Shown: positions 34,893-44,121 of the stretch, in pieces
Numbering within the stretch: position 1 is the first letter of the stretch
Layout of the letters: each line of letters begins with the position of its first letter
Notes under the pieces: generated by a model
What the model was told of the DNA's origin: nothing
Seen by the model: the letters and a program-made list of their open reading frames with translations, nothing else
The model's database searches: none
Made by a program: the position numbers and the translations under genes
Assembly (NCBI RefSeq): GCF_038397775.1
Contig: NZ_CP151650.1
Location: 1,860,001 to 1,924,000 of the forward strand
Length of the DNA: 64,000 nucleotides
Origin: Pseudomonas sp. RC10
GTDB taxonomy: Bacteria; Pseudomonadota; Gammaproteobacteria; Pseudomonadales; Pseudomonadaceae
Direction of reading: 5' to 3'

Positions 34893-37064
34893 ATGACCAC
34901 CCCACGCCGACCTGCAGCCGGTTTTCCGCGCCGCCTGCTGCCGCTGAGTATTGCCTTCGTCTCGCCATGGCTGGCCGCACAAGAGGCTGAGCCGCTGACG
35001 CTCGACGCCGTGAAGGTCTCAGGCGAGCAGGCGTCGATCTACCAGGCCAGCAGCACGTCGGTGGGCGGTTTCAACGAAGCGCCACTGCGCGACACGCCGG
35101 CGTCGATTTCGGTGTTCAGCGAGGAGATGCTCAAGAATCAGCAGGCCAAATTGCTCAGCGATGTGCTGCGCAACGATGCGTCGGTGGGCGACAGCTACGC
35201 GCCAGTCGGTTACTACGAAAATTTCGTCGTGCGCGGTTTCTCCCTCGACGCGGCGAACAGCTACCGCATCAACGGTCGCAGCATCACCGGCGAGCAGAAC
35301 GTGGCGCTGGAAAACAAGGAGCAGGTCGAGTTGCTGAGAGGGCTGTCCGGCTTGCAAAGCGGCGTGTCGGAGCCTGCGGGTGTGGTCAATTACAAGACCA
35401 AACGCCCGGAAGACGTGCGTTCGGTGACGGTGTCCACCAACGAGCACGGCGAGCGGTATATCGCCACGGACGTCGGCGGCTGGTTCGGCAGCGAAAAACA
35501 GTTCGGCCTGCGCGCCAACGTTGCTCACGAAGACATTCGTTCCTACGTCGAACATGCCAATGGCCAGCGGGATTTCGCCTCGCTGGCGTTCGACTGGAAC
35601 ATCAACGATCAATCGACCTTGCAGCTGGACGTCGAGTACCAGACCAAAGAGCAACGCTCGGTGCCGGGTTATCAACTCATCGGCGGAACCGAGCTGCCCC
35701 ACAATGCCTCGCCGCGCAAGTTGCTGGGCTACCAAAGCGGGTCGAACCCGGTGGGCATCGACTCGCTGAACATGAGCGGTCGCTACGAGTACCGTTTCAG
35801 CGACGACTGGAAGGGAAGTCTCAGCGCCTCGCGCAGCCGCGTGGTGATCGACGATTACAGCGCGTTCGCCTATGGCTGCTACTACCAGAGCGATTGCTCG
35901 GCGACACCGGTGACCGGCCATTTCAATACCAACGGCGGCTACGACATCTACGACTTCCGCAGCCCCGACGACACGCGCCGCAACGATGAAGTCGAAGCGG
36001 CCTTGACGGGCCTGTTCAACACCGGCTGGCTCAAGCATGAGCTGACTTTCGGCACCAGCGCGTTTCGCCGCACGGTCGATACCCGGCCGTATTTCAGCAA
36101 TTACATCGGCTCCGGCAACATCAACGAAACGCCGGAAAGCTTCGCCCCGTCCGACCTGCCCGTGGGCCACACCGAACGCCGTCTGGACAGCCGTCAATAC
36201 GGTCTGTTCGCAACCGACCGCATCAGCTTCAACGACCAATGGCAAACCGTGATCGGCGGTCGTCAGGTGCGCCTTGACGAAAAAGCCTACAACGAAGACG
36301 GCAGCGACAATCGCCACACGCAACGTTCGATCTTTCTGCCTCAGGGCGCCCTGATCTACAAGCCCGTGGACAACGTTTCGCTCTATACCAGCTACAGCAA
36401 AGGCCTTTCGTTGGGCGCCACGGCGTCGGTGTTCGATACCAACATCGGTGAGATTCTGGCGCCGACGATCTCTCGTCAACTGGAAGCCGGGGTCAAGTAC
36501 GACTGGCGACGCATGAGTTTCACGGCGGCCGTGTTCCAGACCCGTCAGGCCTATCAGTATTCGAAGCCCAACGACGACGGCACGCTGACGTTTGTGCAGC
36601 AGGGCCAGCAGAAAAACACGGGGCTGGAGCTGAGCGCCAACGGCTGGCTGACCTCGCAGCTACAAATCTCGGCGAGTGCCGCCGCCATCAAGGCTCGCGT
36701 GGAAGACAGCGGCACAACGGCCTATGAAGACCATCAGGCGATCAACGTGCCGAAATTCCGCGGCAGCCTGTCCGCTGACTACAGCCTGCCGATTCCGGGC
36801 CTCGCGCTGCTGGGCGGCATGCAGTACAGCTCTCGCAAATACGCCAACCGCGAAGGCTCGGTAAAGGTCGACGACTACACCGTGTTCAACGCGGGCAGCC
36901 GCTACAGCACCAGGCTCGATGGCTACGACACGGTGTTTCGCCTGACGGTCGACAACCTGTTCGACAAACGTTACTGGCGTGACGTGGGCGAATACCTGGG
37001 CGACGACTACCTGTTCCTCGGCGCACCGCGCACGGCGAGATTGTCCGCGACGGTGAGTTTTTAA
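34893..37064 (+). CDS. TonB-dependent siderophore receptor
   Basis: 723-residue outer-membrane receptor with signal peptide (SPWLAA cleavage), TonB-box-like EPLTLDAVKVSG, plug domain residues about 45-180 (DTPASISVFSEEML, NFVVRGF, GLSGLQSG) and a 22-strand barrel ending RTARLSATVSF. The plug motif VVRGFSLD and RINGRSI are typical of ferric-hydroxamate-type receptors, but the ligand is not determined. No Fur box was recognised upstream; a small ATACGT/ACGTAT repeat lies near 34799-34820. GGAG lies 12 bases before the start. Confidence 0.9.
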   Translation: MTTPRRPAAGFPRRLLPLSIAFVSPWLAAQEAEPLTLDAVKVSGEQASIYQASSTSVGGFNEAPLRDTPASISVFSEEMLKNQQAKLLSDVLRNDASVGDSYAPVGYYENFVVRGFSLDAANSYRINGRSITGEQNVALENKEQVELLRGLSGLQSGVSEPAGVVNYKTKRPEDVRSVTVSTNEHGERYIATDVGGWFGSEKQFGLRANVAHEDIRSYVEHANGQRDFASLAFDWNINDQSTLQLDVEYQTKEQRSVPGYQLIGGTELPHNASPRKLLGYQSGSNPVGIDSLNMSGRYEYRFSDDWKGSLSASRSRVVIDDYSAFAYGCYYQSDCSATPVTGHFNTNGGYDIYDFRSPDDTRRNDEVEAALTGLFNTGWLKHELTFGTSAFRRTVDTRPYFSNYIGSGNINETPESFAPSDLPVGHTERRLDSRQYGLFATDRISFNDQWQTVIGGRQVRLDEKAYNEDGSDNRHTQRSIFLPQGALIYKPVDNVSLYTSYSKGLSLGATASVFDTNIGEILAPTISRQLEAGVKYDWRRMSFTAAVFQTRQAYQYSKPNDDGTLTFVQQGQQKNTGLELSANGWLTSQLQISASAAAIKARVEDSGTTAYEDHQAINVPKFRGSLSADYSLPIPGLALLGGMQYSSRKYANREGSVKVDDYTVFNAGSRYSTRLDGYDTVFRLTVDNLFDKRYWRDVGEYLGDDYLFLGAPRTARLSATVSF

Positions 37065-37137
37065 TCCGTTTCTCAGCATCCGCCGACGGGATGTCTGGTC
37101 TTCGTCCAGCGAAGGGGCAACGCCTTCAGGCGTTTGA

Positions 37138-37176
37138 TTCTGGCCGCAGGCCGTGGGAGCCAGCCTGCGGCCAGAA
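37138..37176. repeat. Perfect 14-bp inverted repeat after the TonB receptor gene
   Basis: TTCTGGCCGCAGGC (37138-37151) and GCCTGCGGCCAGAA (37163-37176) flank CGTGGGAGCCA. The loop contains the GTGGGAGCCAGC core seen near 19331, so this appears to be a REP-type element. It may double as a 3' hairpin; a smaller stem GAAGGGGC/GCCTTC precedes it near 37112. Confidence 0.75.
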
Positions 37177-37287
37177 ACGAGGCCCGGACCTTTCACCGTC
37201 GTATGTAAAAGCGCATCCTGTCGCTCTGGCTCAATGGCTGTGCGCGAACGCGACCGTTCGTGCGTTTTCTCCTTCCGGAATCGCGAC

Positions 37288-37773
37288 ATGATCGAACTCA
37301 AACCCGGCAATATGTCGGACATTCCCCTGCTGTGGTCGCTGCGAACTCGCGCGGTTCGGCAGCTGTGCGCCAGCCATTATTCGCCCGAACAGGTCGAGAT
37401 ATGGAGCGAGTCGCCACCCCCCGAGTCGTACCTTCGGCTGTTTGCCACGCGATGCGCGCTGGTCGCCCAAGAGGACGGGCAGTTGCTCGGCTACGGCATT
37501 CTGGACCGGCAAAGCGGCGAAGTGATTGCTGTGTTCGTCGAACCCGCGCACGCCGGTCAAGGTGTCGGTAAACGCCTCATGGACAGTCTGGAGACGATTG
37601 CCGCCGAAGAACACTTCACCCGGCTCTACCTCTACGCTTCGCTCAACGCCGCTGATTTCTACCGAGCGATGGGTTTCGTTGCGATTCGCGATGAGGCGTA
37701 CGAGCACCCCAGCGGCATTGCGTTGCGCAGCCTCTACATGGAACGGATGATGCCAATGGAATCGGTGCACTGA
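37288..37773 (+). CDS. GNAT-family N-acetyltransferase
   Basis: 161 residues with acetyl-CoA-binding motif VFVEPAHAGQGVGKRLMDSLE (Q/R-x-x-G-x-G/A) near residue 92-112 and the later LNAADFYRAMGF. The acceptor substrate is unknown. ATG at 37288 is preceded by CGGAATCGCGAC. It sits alone between the receptor and an AraC gene. Confidence 0.9.
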   Translation: MIELKPGNMSDIPLLWSLRTRAVRQLCASHYSPEQVEIWSESPPPESYLRLFATRCALVAQEDGQLLGYGILDRQSGEVIAVFVEPAHAGQGVGKRLMDSLETIAAEEHFTRLYLYASLNAADFYRAMGFVAIRDEAYEHPSGIALRSLYMERMMPMESVH

Positions 37774-37846
37774 CCGACATTTGAAACTGGCGCCATGCCT
37801 TTTGGCTTGCTACCGTCGGCAAGCCACTCAACAGGGAAATCGGGCC

Positions 37847-38614
37847 ATGCCAGCACAGTACCCGTTGCAACGCCGCATCCAGGATGGACGACCACTGCTG
37901 ACCAAGGCGCTGTTGCAGGCGGGCAGTGACGAAACGTTGCACCGGTATCGTGAGGGTCAATTGTGGGCCGTCCGGCAAGGGGTCATGACGGCCGAGCTGG
38001 ACACTGGCAGTTGGGTCGTTCCATCGCGGCACATTGGCTGGATTCCTCCCGGTGTCGCCCACGCCACGCGTGTGCACGAGGCCACGAAAGGCTGGATGAT
38101 CTACCTGCGACCCGATCTGTGTCCGCTGTTTCCTAACACACCGACGGTGTTCGACATGACGTCGCTGTCCAGCGCCTTGCTCGAACGCATCGGCGGCTGG
38201 AATGATCACTCGGGGGAGCTCACCTCGCCGCAGCATCGGCAGCTCGACGTGTTGTTTGACGAGTTGAAGGTGTCCCCCGCCAACACGTTGTTTCTGCCGA
38301 TGCCCAGCAGTCCACACCTGGTCGGCATGACCCTGACCATCGTCGCCGATCCCGCCAACAAGACCAGCCTCGACGACTGGGCGCGGCGGGTCGGCATGTC
38401 CCGTCGCGGATTGACCCGACACTTTCGTGCTGAAACCGGGATGTCGCTGATGCAATGGCGCATTGTCGCGCGGATGAAGCGAGCGCTTGAATTGCTGGCC
38501 GAGGGCGACAGCGTCAATCGTGTGGCCCAACGGCTCGGTTACGACAGCGTCAGCACCTTCATCAGCGCGTTCAGTGCGCAGTTCGGCATGACGCCCGGCG
38601 TGTATGCCCTGTGA
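37847..38614 (+). CDS. AraC-family regulator
   Basis: 255 residues: cupin-like N-terminus (PSRHIGWIPPGVAHATRVH) and C-terminal DNA-binding domain (RVGMSRRGLTRHFRAETGMSLMQWR, VNRVAQRLGYDSVSTFISAFSAQFG). AGGGAAAT precedes the ATG at 37847. The MFS gene 110 bases downstream, same strand, is a likely target. Confidence 0.92.
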   Translation: MPAQYPLQRRIQDGRPLLTKALLQAGSDETLHRYREGQLWAVRQGVMTAELDTGSWVVPSRHIGWIPPGVAHATRVHEATKGWMIYLRPDLCPLFPNTPTVFDMTSLSSALLERIGGWNDHSGELTSPQHRQLDVLFDELKVSPANTLFLPMPSSPHLVGMTLTIVADPANKTSLDDWARRVGMSRRGLTRHFRAETGMSLMQWRIVARMKRALELLAEGDSVNRVAQRLGYDSVSTFISAFSAQFGMTPGVYAL

Positions 38615-38723
38615 TGTGACGTAACGCCGGTGGTCTGTGAGCCGCCCTCAACCCGTCAGCTTTGTTATCCTGCGCGCCTTTGTCGCACCTAACTGCCGTT
38701 TTAACTGCCAAATGGGGTCTCTC

Positions 38724-40043
38724 ATGACAGCCATTCTTCGACCACGTCCACAACCGATCAGCCGGGGCGACTATAAGACCCTGGGCTTGGCGGCACTGGG
38801 CGGGGCGCTGGAAATCTATGATTTCATCATCTTCGTGTTCTTTGCGCTGACCCTCAGTCAGTTGTTCTTTCCGCCGGAAATGCCCGAGTGGCTGCGGCTG
38901 TTGCAGAGTTTTGGAATCTTTGTCACCGGCTACCTGGCCCGTCCGTTGGGCGGCATTCTGATGGCGCACTTCGCTGACAAGCTGGGGCGCAAGCGCGTCT
39001 TCAGCCTGAGTATCATGATGATGGCCCTGCCATGCCTCCTGATCGGCGTGATGCCGACCTATGCCGACATCGGCTATTGGGCGCCGTTGATTCTGCTGGG
39101 CCTGCGTATCTTGCAAGGGGCGGCAGTGGGCGGTGAGGTGCCGAGCGCCTGGGTATTCGTCGCCGAACATGCACCCAAAGGCCATCGCGGTTACGCCTTG
39201 GGCGTGTTGCAGGCCGGTTTGACGTTTGGCTACTTGATCGGTGCTTTGACCGCGACGTGGCTGGCCAAGGTGTTCAGCCATGCAGAAATCCTCGACTTCG
39301 CCTGGCGCATCCCGTTTCTGCTGGGCGGCGTGTTCGGGGTAATCGGCGTGTGGCTGCGTCGTTGGCTGAGCGAAACGCCGGTGTTCATGGCCTTGCATGC
39401 CCAGCGTCAAGGCATGACCGAACTGCCCCTGCGCGCCGTGGTGCGGGAGCACCGCCAATCGCTGTTGCCTGCTGCACTGCTGACCTGTGTGCTGACCTCC
39501 GCAGTCGTGACCCTGGTGGTGATCACCCCGACCGTGATGCAACAACGCTTCGGCATGAGCCCCAGCGACACCTTCGCGCTGAGCAGCGTCGGTATTGTCT
39601 TCCTCAACATCGGTTGCGTGCTCGCTGGCATGCTAGTGGACCGCATCGGCGCCTGGCGCGGCGTGGTCCTTTACAGCCTGCTGCTGCCGGTGGGCGTGGG
39701 CCTGCTGTATGCCAGTCTGGTGATCCAGTGGCTGCCGATAAGCCTGGCCTATGCAGTCGCGGGCCTGGCGTGCGGAATCGTCGGCGTGGTGCCGTCGGTC
39801 ATGGTCGGACTGTTCCCCGCGAACATTCGCGTGTCCGGCATCTCGCTGACCTACAACATCAGCTACGCGTTATGGGCCAGCACCACGCCGCTGGCGCTGA
39901 TCGCCTTGATGCCGTGGAGCCCATGGGTGTGCGTCGGCTACTGCGCGATCATGGGCGCCGTGGGCTTGCTGACCGCCATGTTCTTCGGCATGCGCAAGGG
40001 CATGCAAGTGGATGACGCACTGCCTGCACGCTGCGGCCACTGA
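38724..40043 (+). CDS. MFS metabolite:proton symporter (MHS type)
   Basis: 439-residue 12-helix transporter of the metabolite:H+ symporter branch (citrate, ketoglutarate, shikimate or betaine carriers): opening LGGALEIYDFIIFVFF, then GYLARPLGGILMAHFADKLGRKRVF as the loop 2-3 signature, and RILQGAAVGGEVPSAW. The last cytoplasmic loop is short. The downstream half lacks clues to cargo. GGGTCTCTC precedes the chosen ATG; an ATG at 38712 is an alternative. Confidence 0.9.
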   Translation: MTAILRPRPQPISRGDYKTLGLAALGGALEIYDFIIFVFFALTLSQLFFPPEMPEWLRLLQSFGIFVTGYLARPLGGILMAHFADKLGRKRVFSLSIMMMALPCLLIGVMPTYADIGYWAPLILLGLRILQGAAVGGEVPSAWVFVAEHAPKGHRGYALGVLQAGLTFGYLIGALTATWLAKVFSHAEILDFAWRIPFLLGGVFGVIGVWLRRWLSETPVFMALHAQRQGMTELPLRAVVREHRQSLLPAALLTCVLTSAVVTLVVITPTVMQQRFGMSPSDTFALSSVGIVFLNIGCVLAGMLVDRIGAWRGVVLYSLLLPVGVGLLYASLVIQWLPISLAYAVAGLACGIVGVVPSVMVGLFPANIRVSGISLTYNISYALWASTTPLALIALMPWSPWVCVGYCAIMGAVGLLTAMFFGMRKGMQVDDALPARCGH

Positions 40044-40135
40044 CTGACGGGGCGTCGTTGAGCGACGCCCCGGTCAGGACTACGCTTGCCTGACCGCTAT
40101 CCGAATGACTCACAGAACAGTCAAGGAGAACCGTC

Positions 40136-40606
40136 ATGAGCGTCAAACCTATCCCCGACGGTCAGCACAGCCTGACCGTGTACCTGGGCGTTTCACCTGC
40201 CGCCGAAGCCATCGAGTTCTATAAAAACGCATTTGGCGCTAACGAGATGTTTCGACTCGACAGCCCGGACGGCCGTGTCGGCCACGCTGAATTGCAGATC
40301 GGCGACTCACGCCTGATGCTTGCCGACCCTTGTGATCAGGGTGGCTTCACCAGCGCTGATCCTCACGGCAAAACATCCTTCGCCATGCACCTTTACGTGC
40401 CCGATGTCGACGAACAGTTCAAACGTGCCGTGGACGCCGGGGCGACAATCGTCACCGATGTTCAAGACATGTTCTATGGCGATCGCAGCGGCAGCGTTCG
40501 CGACCCGTTTGGCCATCTCTGGTTCATCGGCACCCACAAGGAAGACCTCACACCCGACGAGATCCGTGAGCGGGCCATGAAGATGTTCAGTCAGGCATCA
40601 TCCTGA
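40136..40606 (+). CDS. VOC-family (PhnB/glyoxalase-like) protein
   Basis: 156 residues with paired beta-alpha-beta-beta-beta modules: LTVYLGVSPAAEAIEFYKNAFGANE then HLYVPDVDEQFKRAVDAGA and DRSGSVRDPFGHLWFIGTH. This is the PhnB-like branch, often without known activity. AAGGAGAACCGTC precedes the start. Confidence 0.9.
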   Translation: MSVKPIPDGQHSLTVYLGVSPAAEAIEFYKNAFGANEMFRLDSPDGRVGHAELQIGDSRLMLADPCDQGGFTSADPHGKTSFAMHLYVPDVDEQFKRAVDAGATIVTDVQDMFYGDRSGSVRDPFGHLWFIGTHKEDLTPDEIRERAMKMFSQASS

Positions 40607-41053
40607 TTCCTTGTCATCCATTTCCTTTTTTAGCGTCGGCGATTTGCACTTACTCTAGTGCAAGTCGCCCTTCGTTTTATGAATGTCTCACCCCAAGTCA
40701 AGCCTCGCGCCGTCACATGATTTGTAACGGGTGATTGTATTTGAGAATTGTTCCGTTTATTGTCGCTGTCTATACCTCTGACTCGCACTCCTCATATGCA
40801 ACCTTGTTTGCGTATGAGCCGAACTGTGCCTGTTGCGTGCCTTTGTAAGACCAAATCAAGGATTTGTCTTCAGGGAGTGTAGGATTAATTACCTTTTGCG
40901 GTGCAAATTATAACCTTCATGCCGAATATTCAATTCAAGTGTAAAAAAGACAAATTAACGCTCAATAAACGCCCGTCGACGCCGATGGGAAGTTTAGTGC
41001 CAGGGAAGGCATCCACGAAAAGCGACATCAAGTCGATGCAAGAGGGAGAGCCT
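40607..41053. other. AT-rich leader upstream of the LuxR-type regulator
   Basis: 447 bases without a supported gene, with GC content visibly below its neighbours. ATGs in the regulator frame occur at 40919, 40985 and 41036 but lack sites as good as the one at 41054. The long leader may carry the promoter and regulatory sites of the export cluster; CTCATATGCAACCTTGTTTGCGTATGAG near 40791-40818 is an imperfect inverted repeat. Confidence 0.5.
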
Positions 41054-41302
41054 ATGCGAAAACGAGCGAACCGGGCGACGCCACGGGAGTACGAGGTCTT
41101 GCAGCTGGTGCTGTTGGGCTACACCAACAAGGACATCGCTCAACGATTGGGCATCAGTGATTACACGGCCCGTGATCATGTTTCGGCACTGCTGAAAAAG
41201 AATGATGTGAAGAACCGTACCCAACTCATGGCGCTGCATGTGGTGGTTCCACGGAAACGAAAAACACAAGTACCCCCTACATTTGACGGATTGTTTCGGT
41301 GA
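41054..41302 (+). CDS. LuxR-type helix-turn-helix regulator
   Basis: 82 residues consisting of little beyond a LuxR DNA-binding domain: ATPREYEVLQLVLLGYTNKDIAQRLGISDYTARDHVSALLKKNDVKNRTQL. The start at 41054 follows GAGGGAGAGCCT. There is no sensory or receiver domain, so it acts as a stand-alone DNA-binding module or is controlled at expression. Its position 126 bases upstream of the ABC export operon suggests it regulates that operon. Confidence 0.82.
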   Translation: MRKRANRATPREYEVLQLVLLGYTNKDIAQRLGISDYTARDHVSALLKKNDVKNRTQLMALHVVVPRKRKTQVPPTFDGLFR

Positions 41303-41428
41303 ATCAAATGCGCATAATAGGAAGTATCTTGGGTGGCGTTAACAGGCGTTGGTATTACCGGAAGACGCTTATGTGGCATTCATAAAATAATAAATGCGCA
41401 CGGTGTAGGGCAATGACAGGGAAACTTC

Positions 41429-42148
41429 ATGAGTTATGAATTGGAAGCCTGTCCATCACGTCTTTTTGAATTGCACAGCGTTAGCCAACAGTATGTTCGG
41501 GGGAATGCGACGCTATGCGCATTGGATACTATCGATTTCACGCTAGATCACGGCGACACCTGTGCGATAGTCGGTGCGTCCGGGTCTGGCAAAAGCACAC
41601 TGCTGAATATCCTGGGTTTGCTGGAACGTCCCATTCGGGGAAGTGCACGATTTGTCGGAAACGACATCGTGGCCGCTTCCGCCAATGATCTGGCTGCCTG
41701 GCGAAACCGGCATATAGGTTTCATTTTTCAGGCCTTCAACCTGTTGCCGCGCTTGAGTGCGTTGGACAATGTCGCACTGCCACTGGCGTATCGAAATGTG
41801 CGTCGAAAGTCGGCACGTGCGTTGGCGTTGGCACAATTGCAGGCTGTGGGGCTTGCCGACCGGGCGGAGCATCGGCCTGCGGACCTTTCCGGAGGGCAAC
41901 GCCAGCGGGTGGCGATTGCCAGAGCTCTGGTGGGGCAGCCATCGCTGATTCTGGCGGACGAGCCCACCGGCAATCTCGACCCCTGTTGTGCCAACGAAAT
42001 CCTGGAGCTGTTCCTCGCGCTCAACCGTGAGCAAGGCGCGACGTTGGTCATGGTGACTCACGACGCGAACCTGGCCGCACGCTTCGAGCGCAAGGTCGAA
42101 GTGGCTCAAGGTCGCGTGTATGAGCGTGTCGGGCATGTCGCGGTCTGA
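41429..42148 (+). CDS. ABC transporter ATPase, MacB/LolD type
   Basis: 239-residue ATPase subunit: Walker A GASGSGKST near residue 52, Q-loop FQAFNLLPRLSALDNVALPL, signature LSGGQRQR near 150 and Walker B LILADEPTGNLD near 170, then VTHDANLA. In MacB this domain is fused to the permease; here it is separate but overlaps the permease gene by 29 bases. AGGGAAACTTC precedes the ATG. It drives export by the tripartite complex encoded downstream. Confidence 0.93.
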   Translation: MSYELEACPSRLFELHSVSQQYVRGNATLCALDTIDFTLDHGDTCAIVGASGSGKSTLLNILGLLERPIRGSARFVGNDIVAASANDLAAWRNRHIGFIFQAFNLLPRLSALDNVALPLAYRNVRRKSARALALAQLQAVGLADRAEHRPADLSGGQRQRVAIARALVGQPSLILADEPTGNLDPCCANEILELFLALNREQGATLVMVTHDANLAARFERKVEVAQGRVYERVGHVAV

Positions 42149-43343
42149 CGCGCTGGCACTCGGTCCTTGGGCCATGCAGGTTGCCGAGTCTGTGCACAAC
42201 CTGCTGGCGATGGGGCAGCGCTCCTGGCTGGGATTGCTGGGCATCGCGGTGGGGAGCGCATCGATCGTCGCGCTGCTCAACATCGGTCGCAGTGCATCGG
42301 ACGACGCGATGGCGACCTTCAAGGGGCTGGGCACGGACGTTCTGGTTGTGAGTTTTCCGGGGTTCGATTCGCGCAGAACGCCAATGCCGGGCACCTTGGA
42401 CACTCGATCCGTTCACTTCGCGATGCCTGAGCTGATGCAGCTGGCGCCTGTCAGCCAATACGCCGTCAAGGTCAGGGCGGGCGGTGCCGAACTTGATGCC
42501 ACGGTGATCGGAACCTCTGCTGCGCTGATGCCCGTCATGGGGCTTGAGTTGGCTTCGGGGCGGTTCATTTCGCGGCTGGATCGCAACGGGCTGTTCGCGG
42601 TGATCGGCGACGAAGCTGCCAGCGCATTGGGCATCGAAACGCGTCCGCTACAGCCCGGAGACTTGCTCGGTCTTGGCGATTATCAATTTCAGATCATCGG
42701 CATTCTGAGGCCTCAGCCTCATAACCCGCTGCTTCCGGTGCCCGTCGATTCGGCAGTTTTCATACCCGCACACAGCATGGCCCGACTGTCCTCATCCATC
42801 CGCTTGGGACATGTGATCGCCAAGGTGCAGCCGAACGTGGACGCGTCCGTAGCCGCCCAATCGCTCCAGCGACAGTTGCAGGAGCGACTGCGGGGGCATG
42901 AGGTGAACGTACAGATCCCTCGCCAACTGCTTGATGGCCTCAAGCGTCAGGCCGACATCTTCGCCTGGCTGCTCGCGGGGCTCGGCGGGATTTCCCTGTT
43001 GGTGGCAGGGGTAGGCGTCATGAACGTCATGCTCATGAGCGTGCGTGAACGCCGTCGTGAGATTGGCGTGCGCATGGCGCTTGGCGCCCGGCCTCGGGAC
43101 ATCAGGTCACTGTTCCTGATCGAAGCTGCGCACCTGTCGGTGATAGGCGCTCTGCTCGGGGCAGCGTTCGGCTGTGGCATCGCCTGGTTATTCACGCAAC
43201 TCAACGGCTGGCCATTGAACCTGTCATTCGACGCGCTACTGCTCGGGGTCGGCAGTTCACTGATGACCGGTCTGTTTTTCGGCTGCTACCCGGCGGCACT
43301 GGCCGCACGACTCTCACCCGCTGTAGCGCTCAGGGATGACTGA
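42120..43343 (+). CDS. ABC transporter permease, MacB type
   Basis: 407 residues: membrane helix 1 near residue 30-50 (SWLGLLGIAVGSASIVALLNI), a large periplasmic domain (55-275), and three C-terminal helices of the FtsX-like region (LAGLGGISLLVAGVGVMNVMLMSV, RREIGVRMALGARP). This topology is that of the mechanotransmitting MacB permease. It overlaps the ATPase gene upstream and the next gene follows 58 bases later. Confidence 0.92.
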   Translation: MSVSGMSRSDALALGPWAMQVAESVHNLLAMGQRSWLGLLGIAVGSASIVALLNIGRSASDDAMATFKGLGTDVLVVSFPGFDSRRTPMPGTLDTRSVHFAMPELMQLAPVSQYAVKVRAGGAELDATVIGTSAALMPVMGLELASGRFISRLDRNGLFAVIGDEAASALGIETRPLQPGDLLGLGDYQFQIIGILRPQPHNPLLPVPVDSAVFIPAHSMARLSSSIRLGHVIAKVQPNVDASVAAQSLQRQLQERLRGHEVNVQIPRQLLDGLKRQADIFAWLLAGLGGISLLVAGVGVMNVMLMSVRERRREIGVRMALGARPRDIRSLFLIEAAHLSVIGALLGAAFGCGIAWLFTQLNGWPLNLSFDALLLGVGSSLMTGLFFGCYPAALAARLSPAVALRDD

Positions 43344-43401
43344 TCCACCTGCCGTACGAACTGAACAGATTCTCGACTCAACAACAAAAAGGAATGCCTC
43401 A

Positions 43402-44121
43402 ATGACTGACTGCAATTCAAGCGACCACAGCCCTGCAACCGCGGAGCGTCCAGGCATCACCGACCACGGCGACGATCTGGAAATGGACCGCTTTCATGAA
43501 ATGGTTCACAAACAGGCTGTGTACAGCAAGGAGGACCTGCACACGATGCACCGACAATGGCTCGGCCCCCGTGGCGTGTTCGCGACCTTTGAAGAGGAAA
43601 TCGAGCAACTGGGGCGACAGGCGCCTGCCCTGGAAGACCTCAAGAAGCTCACGACGCCGGAACGCTTGCAGCAGGCCGAGCAGGCTGTGGCATTTGCATT
43701 GGCCCAGAGCCATCGCCGTACGGCGGCGATCAATCCGTTCGCGGGCCTGAGGCGTGAAGCGCTGTGCGGTGTGGTGTTCGACGACTCCGGGGTTTACACG
43801 CTGGTCGAGCGTTACGCCGCTTATCAGGCCGTACGCCAGAGTGACGCAGACATCTTCATCAAATTGATCGCCACCACTCGGGGTGTGGTGGAGAGACGCA
43901 TCGTTTTCCGGGGTTTGCTGGAGCATTACGACCGGCTGTTGCCCATCGAGAAGAGCATCTATCCCGAGGGTTATCGCAGCGTTCAGCAAGGTCATCTGGA
44001 CCGTGAGGAAGCCCTGTATGGGCCGCTCAAGATGGAGGACGAGATCCTGACCTTGCTCGGGACGATGTCCGCCGCCGAACTGTTGGAGCGCGTTCAGCCA
44101 CCGGCGGGTTCATCGCTGTGA
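43402..44121 (+). CDS. Unassigned helical cytoplasmic protein inside the export operon
   Basis: 239 residues, no signal or membrane segment. The N-terminal 40 residues are polar, followed by charged helices (LHTMHRQWLGPRG, FEEEIEQLGRQ) and a more hydrophobic middle LRREALCGVVFDDSGVYTLVERYAAYQAVRQSDADIF, then VERRIVFRGLLEHYDRLLPIEKSIYPEGYR. I recognise no family. AAGGAATGCCTCA precedes the ATG at 43402. It overlaps the outer-membrane gene by four bases (GTGA), so it is translated with the transporter and may be a cargo-handling, modification or immunity factor. Confidence 0.7.
   Translation: MTDCNSSDHSPATAERPGITDHGDDLEMDRFHEMVHKQAVYSKEDLHTMHRQWLGPRGVFATFEEEIEQLGRQAPALEDLKKLTTPERLQQAEQAVAFALAQSHRRTAAINPFAGLRREALCGVVFDDSGVYTLVERYAAYQAVRQSDADIFIKLIATTRGVVERRIVFRGLLEHYDRLLPIEKSIYPEGYRSVQQGHLDREEALYGPLKMEDEILTLLGTMSAAELLERVQPPAGSSL

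Noticed and set aside
35019..36479. Minus-strand 486-codon ORF opposite the TonB receptor
   Set aside because: Antisense shadow; no start context and low-complexity Val/Ala/Arg composition.
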